Origin: Solen grandis | Lineage: Eukaryota > Mollusca > Bivalvia > Adapedonta > Solenidae | Direction: 5' to 3' | DNA: 64,000 nucleotides | NCBI GenBank assembly: GCA_021229015.1 | Contig: CM037782.1 | Span: 58,277,518-58,341,517 of the forward strand | Shown here: in pieces, positions 58,624-64,000 of the stretch | Layout: each line of letters opens with the position of its first letter | Numbering within the stretch: position 1 is the first letter of the stretch | Program-made: the position numbers and the translations under genes | The notes under the pieces: model-generated | Seen by the model: only the letters and a program-made list of their open reading frames with translations | The model's database searches: none | Told to the model about the DNA's origin: nothing

Positions 58624-58865
58624 TTAATCCTTTCCCTCATAGAGGAAACCATGAAAAGACCTATGCGAACAACATAAAACCAGATCAGCCTGCGAGTAAC
58701 TCGCAGGCTGATCAGGTTTTATGCTGTTCGCTGCTCCTCAGTGGTCTGGAAATGAGGATTTTGCAATTAAATTTGGTAAGGTTTAACTGTGGTTTTCTGC
58801 AGATCAGGCTTTATGTGGTACCTATTGAGTGCGTCAAAATGAGTCTATATGAGGGAAAGGGTGAA
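58624..58865 (+). mobile_element. Palindromic MITE, copy 5
   Basis: Same length as the other copies; the left end reads TTAATCC and the right end GGGTGAA, so both terminal repeats have mutated. The central hairpin is intact. Confidence 0.9.
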
Positions 58866-60286
58866 CACCTACAGAATATTGAAGCAGTGTTGAAATGTGT
58901 TGCACTGTACAGTATTGTATGTTGTCCATTACATAGATAAAATAAAACATAAGGTCAGGTTTTTCCCACTATTTTTGGTTATGATCAATTATCGAAAGTT
59001 AAAACACCAAAACCAACCAATACAAAATATTTCAAAATTGATATTTAATGCTTTTAAACTGTTAGAAGATAAACTAAAACAATTAACTGTTTCTTAACTG
59101 TGATACATATATAATGGTCAAACATATACAAATGTATTACCATAATAGAGGTAATTATTAGTACTTTTTATGTTGAATATAAACTCAACCAAACAACAAA
59201 GTTTCCTTGTTTTAGTATTAGTTTTGTACTTAAATAGATCTTAATTCCAAAAAAATAAGTTTTTTCATAATTATAGCATTTTTTCCTTTAATTCCTTAGA
59301 CTAAATGAGTCAAAATCAAAACCCACAAAGGACATGTCACAATTTTACACTAACATTTCAAATTAGAAATGTAACGCGATTACAAGACAATAAGTAAATA
59401 TAAATGCTTTAGATCTTAGATGTTGAGATTTGTGTAGCATTATGTAAAGAAATGTGAATTTTCAAGCCATATGGACAAGTATTACAGAAAAATGTGTTCA
59501 TTTCAATTTTGAGACTCAAAGAAAACACATTGAATAAAAAATATCTTTTTAGATTCAGTTGAACTCTTCAATCTTTCTTCCTTTCGTTTCAATTTCAATC
59601 CAAAACATAACTAATTCTTTTTCTATTTAATCCTGCGTAAAAATACTATTTTGGGGTCTGTTCTTTTATATATATACATATATATTTATATTTATCTACA
59701 GTAGAAATAACATTAAAACACATACATGTTCAGTATATATAGTATATATATATAGTAGTCCACATTTGCGCACCCGTAATTTGTGATATCGTTCTACTTT
59801 CGGTTTGGAGAGACGTGACAACCAGTACTAAACATAGCGTGTCGCACTGATGTAACTGTATGTATAGATACAAGATGCAACACTCAAGAGGAAATTGTTC
59901 ACTTATTGATAAACATATTTATCACTATCAAAATTATTGCACAATACTTTGCTTGAAACAAAGAACAAAACATTGGACTGATAACACACGCTGAGCCTGG
60001 CATATCACGTGATTCTTGAGACAGTTCCGGAAACAGTTGCTAGGGAACGATTGATAGACGCTTGAATGACAAACATGAATACTCAAACTGTTCGATTGTT
60101 TCTGTTATAAGACCAGGGCATGAAAACACGCGGAAGAAATAAAATACGTGTTTATTTCTGTTCTTTCATATCTGAAACAAAGTAAATCATTTATCAAGAG
60201 AATAACTTAATGTGTTGTAACTCTTGACCTCATGAATATTCATAAAAAAATGACTCCTACCAAGGTCGTAAAAATATACTGGTATA
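58866..60286. other. DNA without recognised genes
   Basis: Very AT-rich to 59750, then mixed composition with CACGTGATT (60006) and an X-box-like GTTGCTAGGGAAC (60036-60048), which could mark a promoter. No first exon can be assigned. Confidence 0.4.
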
Positions 60287-60476
60287 ACTCTTTTTGCTTG
60301 GCGCTCACAATACCCAAGGGTAGATCCAGAACTGGTTGGCCCGATGTAAGGGTAATGTGACTTATTGTTGTATCGTGCGTGATACTGCAGTGTGACAGCA
60401 CTATATCTGTCTCATGTAGACATAGTCTCCAAATAACTGAAATATTGTCGGTGGGACGTTAAACCCAACAAACAAA
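60287..60476 (+). mobile_element. 5'-truncated SINE
   Basis: Starts at TTTGCTTGGCGCTCACAAT and runs to the tail GTCGGTGGGACGTTAAACCC; the tRNA-like head is absent, as expected from incomplete reverse transcription. Confidence 0.8.
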
Positions 60477-60484
60477 TGTAACTT

Positions 60485-60645
60485 CATTAATATTTATCAA
60501 CTGAACATTATGTGATATATTTAGCATTGGATTTATCTTTGCCGCGCAGACTGTGTAAAATCTCAGTTAAAATGCTTAAAAAAATCTGCCTGATGAGGGT
60601 TCTCTCAGTTTGTCAATGTGTCAAAATGAGTCTTTATCATCTCTC
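60485..60645 (-). mobile_element. E-family repeat, copy 5, inverted
   Basis: The plus strand reads TTTGCCGCGCAGACTGTGTA and ends GTGTCAAAATGAGTCTTTAT, the complement of the E core and of the shared MITE end. Diverged. Confidence 0.5.
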
Positions 60646-61603
60646 GCAAAAGTGGAAATATGTTGTCGACAGTTATAAATATCAATGTTTTTTTTTAACC
60701 TTTTTATATACTGATGACCAAAAGACGATTTTTTTTTCAATATTAATTAGTACAAACACTCAGGTCTGACAGAAAATGTGAACTTTGTTAATTTAATATA
60801 ATCCAACATTTAGCAAATATATCAGTTCCAATTTTCGTGCATACATCTCGTGTGTATTTGTCATCAATCTAGCAGACTTCTCTTCATGTCACATGCTTGA
60901 AATATTGAAAAAAATAAAAAGTGCACACTTAGTCATATACAATGCGATTTATCATAGAACCTTACAATCAATACAAGTCATGAATACGGTTGTGATGCTG
61001 TCACGAGCTGTGATAGCTTTTATTTTTCGTTGCCACCAACTTTCGTCTTCATTAAGGGTAAATTCATGGGTATATAATTTCGTTGATCAATATCTAAGAT
61101 AACGCGAAAGAATGAACAAAGATTAGATATTTAATATGCCCATGTGCAAAACATATTTGATTAATACATTCGTATTTGAAAAAAAATATGTGTCTAAAAT
61201 CACGTGACAGCTCATATGAAAATATAGGAAACAAAAGTATATGCGATTTTACAAGTTGAGTGGTATCTGCATCACGTACTCGTATGTAAACAACAGATTT
61301 CCTAGTAATTCCGAGTTATTCGTACCTACGAGAAACATTTGCTGAGGTAAATTGTACTTACGGTGCGTGGTTACAGAAAATAAACAAATGTAGCGAAATG
61401 TAAACAAATGGTTTAATAATATATTTAAACAAGTAGTCGTAGGTATCATGTATTGTTTTATCAGAGAAAAAAATGTACGAGTAGGCTTATATGCAGGTAT
61501 GCATTGTTATACTGTATTGCTTTTTAATATAAAACTGATAAGAAATTTAGCAAACATATGAAGTTTGGCTAATACATGTTGCATTAATATATATTGGGGG
61601 GGG

Positions 61604-61865
61604 GTGGGGGCGTGGCTAAGTGATTATCGTCTCTACCTACTATCAATTACCCGCCCACCCTCATAATATAATCCCCTACACAAAGGTTCAAGACCTAGTC
61701 ACTTTTTTCATGTAAAGAAGCCTTCGTGATAGCTCAGTGGTTCCGCCAAGTTGCTTTTGTGCATTCGGATTCTTCCTCCGTCTGTAATTAGCTGGACATC
61801 GCTGTATGACAGATACACACAATCAACCTATATGTTTCTTCACTAACATACCACCAACGGCGACT
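61604..61865 (+). mobile_element. tRNA-derived SINE, second family, degenerate
   Basis: Head with GTGGCTAAGTG and AGGTTCAAGACC boxes, then AAGCCTTCGTGATAGCTCAG, GCATTCGGATTCTTCCTCCG and TGTAATTAGCTGGACATCGC, matching the SINE at 39598. Two short deletions in the middle. Confidence 0.7.
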
Positions 61866-62862
61866 CTACGAGTTATGACAAAGACAACTGAAGCCAAATC
61901 TTTCATTTTTGATATATGTATTCTTCCTCCCTGTGTGCAAACTTCGTGTAAAACTGTTTCTCCTGGCTACTCAAAGTGACTCACAAAGATATTTTCTTGT
62001 TTTATCTAGCCGAGGGCTTTGGCATACGTTACTTATATTTTGACTAATTAACAACTACGTCCACATTCTCTTGTCTGGTCGGCTCATTATGTTTGGTTGT
62101 CATTTCAAAAAGTCCCGACCCCTCATTTTTCTTTGGCAAGACCCTCTAAACGGTTTGCCTTGATACCCCTGTCAAAATGTTGTTTGAGATGACTGGGGAT
62201 ATTTCAAAATACATTGTAGTTTACCAGAAGTTCATGAAAACAGGTATTGTCATTCTAAAGGAATCGAGCTCGTCGCGTCCTGTCATGCGACGTCCAGTCA
62301 CACACTTACATTACATGAAGACTCTTGATATCAATCACATTTAGTGATAGTTATATTTTATAGAATTGCATATACAGCTAAATCCACATACAACATGCGT
62401 TCACCACAAATCAATCCACGCATGTTTTTGTTTATATTTGTTTGCTTACTCAACCATCAGTATGTAAGTCATTGTGGTGTTATCATATATGTGCTGGAAA
62501 GATTTATGATTATAAATGACGTACGACCAGATTTTTTATTTTAAGATTGAGAAATTATTTAATGCATTTTTGAATTTGAATTATGCATTTTTGACGACCG
62601 GATGTCTGAGCCTTTGGAAGAACATAAATGTTCTTGATTCAATTGTGTGAAGTAGTATTCCCATTTTATTTGATTGTTTATTTTAGTTAAAGCTACTGAT
62701 ATATTATTTTTATTTTATCTTTTTTATTTCTCTGTAAGGGTTGGCTTGTAGGGAGTGTCATAGGGATTTGTGTGTATGTGTGTGTTGAAGTTAACATCAT
62801 ATCTAAATAATATGTTTATTTATGTCTCACCACATCTCTGTCAGCAGTTGCTTAGCTTGAGT

Positions 62863-62944
62863 GTAGGACAACTGCCCCTTAGGACAACTGCCCCATAGGA
62901 CAACTGCCCCTTAGGACAACTGCCCCTTAGGACAATTGCCCCTA
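62863..62944. repeat. Short tandem repeat, 16-bp unit, five copies
   Basis: TTAGGACAACTGCCCC repeats five times with one or two changes. The unit is GC-rich against very AT-rich flanks. Confidence 0.9.
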
Positions 62945-63171
62945 CCCATAATAAAAGTTCAATATATTATATAATATTATAAATAAATGTATTATAATTT
63001 ATAATACATATATTTATTTCATATTTTCTTTTCTTCTTCTTCTACATTGTGTTTGAATGTTTGTGTGTTTCTGTCTGTCTTGCATGTATAGATATTTTTG
63101 TGTATATCTATCACTCCCTTATCACTCCCCTTTTCAATCATTCTGTCTGTCTTTCACTATTTCATCCTTAT

Positions 63172-63193
63172 TCTCTCTCTCTCTCTCTCTCTC
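63172..63193. repeat. (TC)n microsatellite
   Basis: Eleven TC units between pyrimidine-rich flanks. Confidence 0.9.
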
Positions 63194-63281
63194 AGGACTC
63201 GGACCAAGAAAGAAAAAAAAACATGTTTCATAATTTTATTCTGTTTTGTTCAGCTTTAAAATATGTGCATGTATTTATGTA

Positions 63282-63291
63282 TTTATTTATT
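63282..63291 (-). promoter_or_regulatory. Overlapping AATAAA poly(A) signals
   Basis: Two overlapping AATAAA hexamers on the minus strand lie about 80 bases downstream of the stop of the 63630-63371 exon, which supports that exon being terminal. Confidence 0.45.
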
Positions 63292-63370
63292 TGTCATAAA
63301 AATACATTGGCAGTTGCATTTGCAAAAAGAATCATTTTGTCAGCTCAAATGTTCAACAGCATTATTTCAT

Positions 63371-63630
63371 TTAACGGCATTTCCATCTAATACATCGTCC
63401 AACACCTTGAGGATGCTCCTCAACAGTCTTACGTCCTGACACAAAGTCGAGGCACAGGTTCTTTAGACGTCGCTGCAGGTCTTGTGTCACCTTCTTCACT
63501 CGCTTACGTGGGGGTTCACCATTCAGGTCCTGAAGGAGGGCAGTTGAAACAATTGCCTGATCCTTTCTGATGCCATCTATAGCAGTCCATACAAAGAACC
63601 TTTGATCATCAAAAGTTCTAACATCATCAA
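63371..63630 (-). CDS. Terminal exon of an unidentified gene
   Basis: After the acceptor TTGTTTGCAG the minus strand is open for 85 codons to TAA. The peptide starts DDVRTFDDQRFFVWTAIDGI and continues through a basic run (PRKRVKKVTQDLQRRLKN) to GRCIRWKCR. PRKRVKK could be a nuclear localisation signal. AATAAA hexamers follow 80 bases after the stop. GC content is above the local average. I do not recognise the family; upstream exons would be beyond the right edge. Confidence 0.5.
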
Positions 63631-64000
63631 CTGCAAACAACCATACTAAAATGAAAAACATGTTAACAAAATTGCTGATTCCAATTAATCTGAGAAAAAT
63701 TATTGAAAACAAGAAACGATCAGGTGTGAAATACTACCTATAAAAACTACTATTGTTATCTTGTTTTACTTAAAAAGGTTTGTAAACAGGGCAATGTGTC
63801 AATGATTTTTAATGATTAATCTATTGAGTAAAGATTTGTTTTCTTAATTACGTAATGAATTTCTTTATTTGTATTTAAAGCTTTTCTTTGATGCAAAGGT
63901 GTAAAAAAATTCTCAAACAGGTGGTGATAGCAACCACCCTCTCTAATTATACTGATGAAAGCAAAATAATGAATGACAATATATTATTTTCTATTATTAA

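Larger units (their letters stand above)
60646..63281. other. DNA without recognised genes
   Basis: Apart from the SINE at 61604, the 16-bp array and the TC run, this is AT-rich sequence with no supported exon. Confidence 0.5.

Overview
This window is eukaryotic, intron-rich, AT-rich DNA, most likely from a bivalve mollusc, probably a heterodont clam. The evidence is GT-AG introns of several hundred bases to about 2 kb, many tRNA-derived SINEs, short inverted-repeat elements with TTAA or TA ends, long minisatellites, and dispersed repeats of a kind common in clam genomes. The species assignment is an inference from repeat style. There are two 100-N assembly gaps (3668-3767 and 53768-53867) and no sign of bacterial gene organisation.

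Two genes can be named. The first is RCC1, the Ran guanine-nucleotide exchange factor, on the minus strand with ten coding exons from 29493 down to 21049. All splice sites are GT-AG, the phases agree, and the model gives 388 residues. It lacks the stretch that would form the end of blade 4 and the start of blade 5 of the seven-bladed propeller. The second is a galactose-3-O-sulfotransferase-like gene on the plus strand, with one large 3' exon at 47762-48977 that carries the membrane anchor and both PAPS-binding motifs. Its 5' exon was not found.

Weaker gene pieces are: the 3' end of a membrane-protein gene on the minus strand (3667-1610, cut by the first gap); one or two minus-strand exons at 10644-10256 that may belong to the same transcript; a terminal exon on the minus strand at 63630-63371; and a candidate terminal exon on the plus strand at 40393-40573.

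The rest is repeats. Five 242-bp palindromic MITEs lie at about 0.2, 14.5, 21.6, 53.8 and 58.6 kb. A second family (E, five copies) shares its outer end with them and appears to seed minisatellites. Large tandem arrays are at 6.36-6.99 kb (15/30 bp), 8.79-9.29 kb (28 bp), 33.8-34.5 kb (37 bp, abutting a broken mariner-like transposase) and 55.5-57.6 kb (35/36 bp with higher-order structure). SINEs occur throughout. The 41.1-47.5 kb region is an imperfect inverted duplication loaded with nested elements, directly upstream of the sulfotransferase exon.

I see no operon-like or multi-gene system. The most unusual signals are the incomplete RCC1 propeller, the transposon-seeded minisatellites, and RFX X-box motifs carried inside dispersed repeats.
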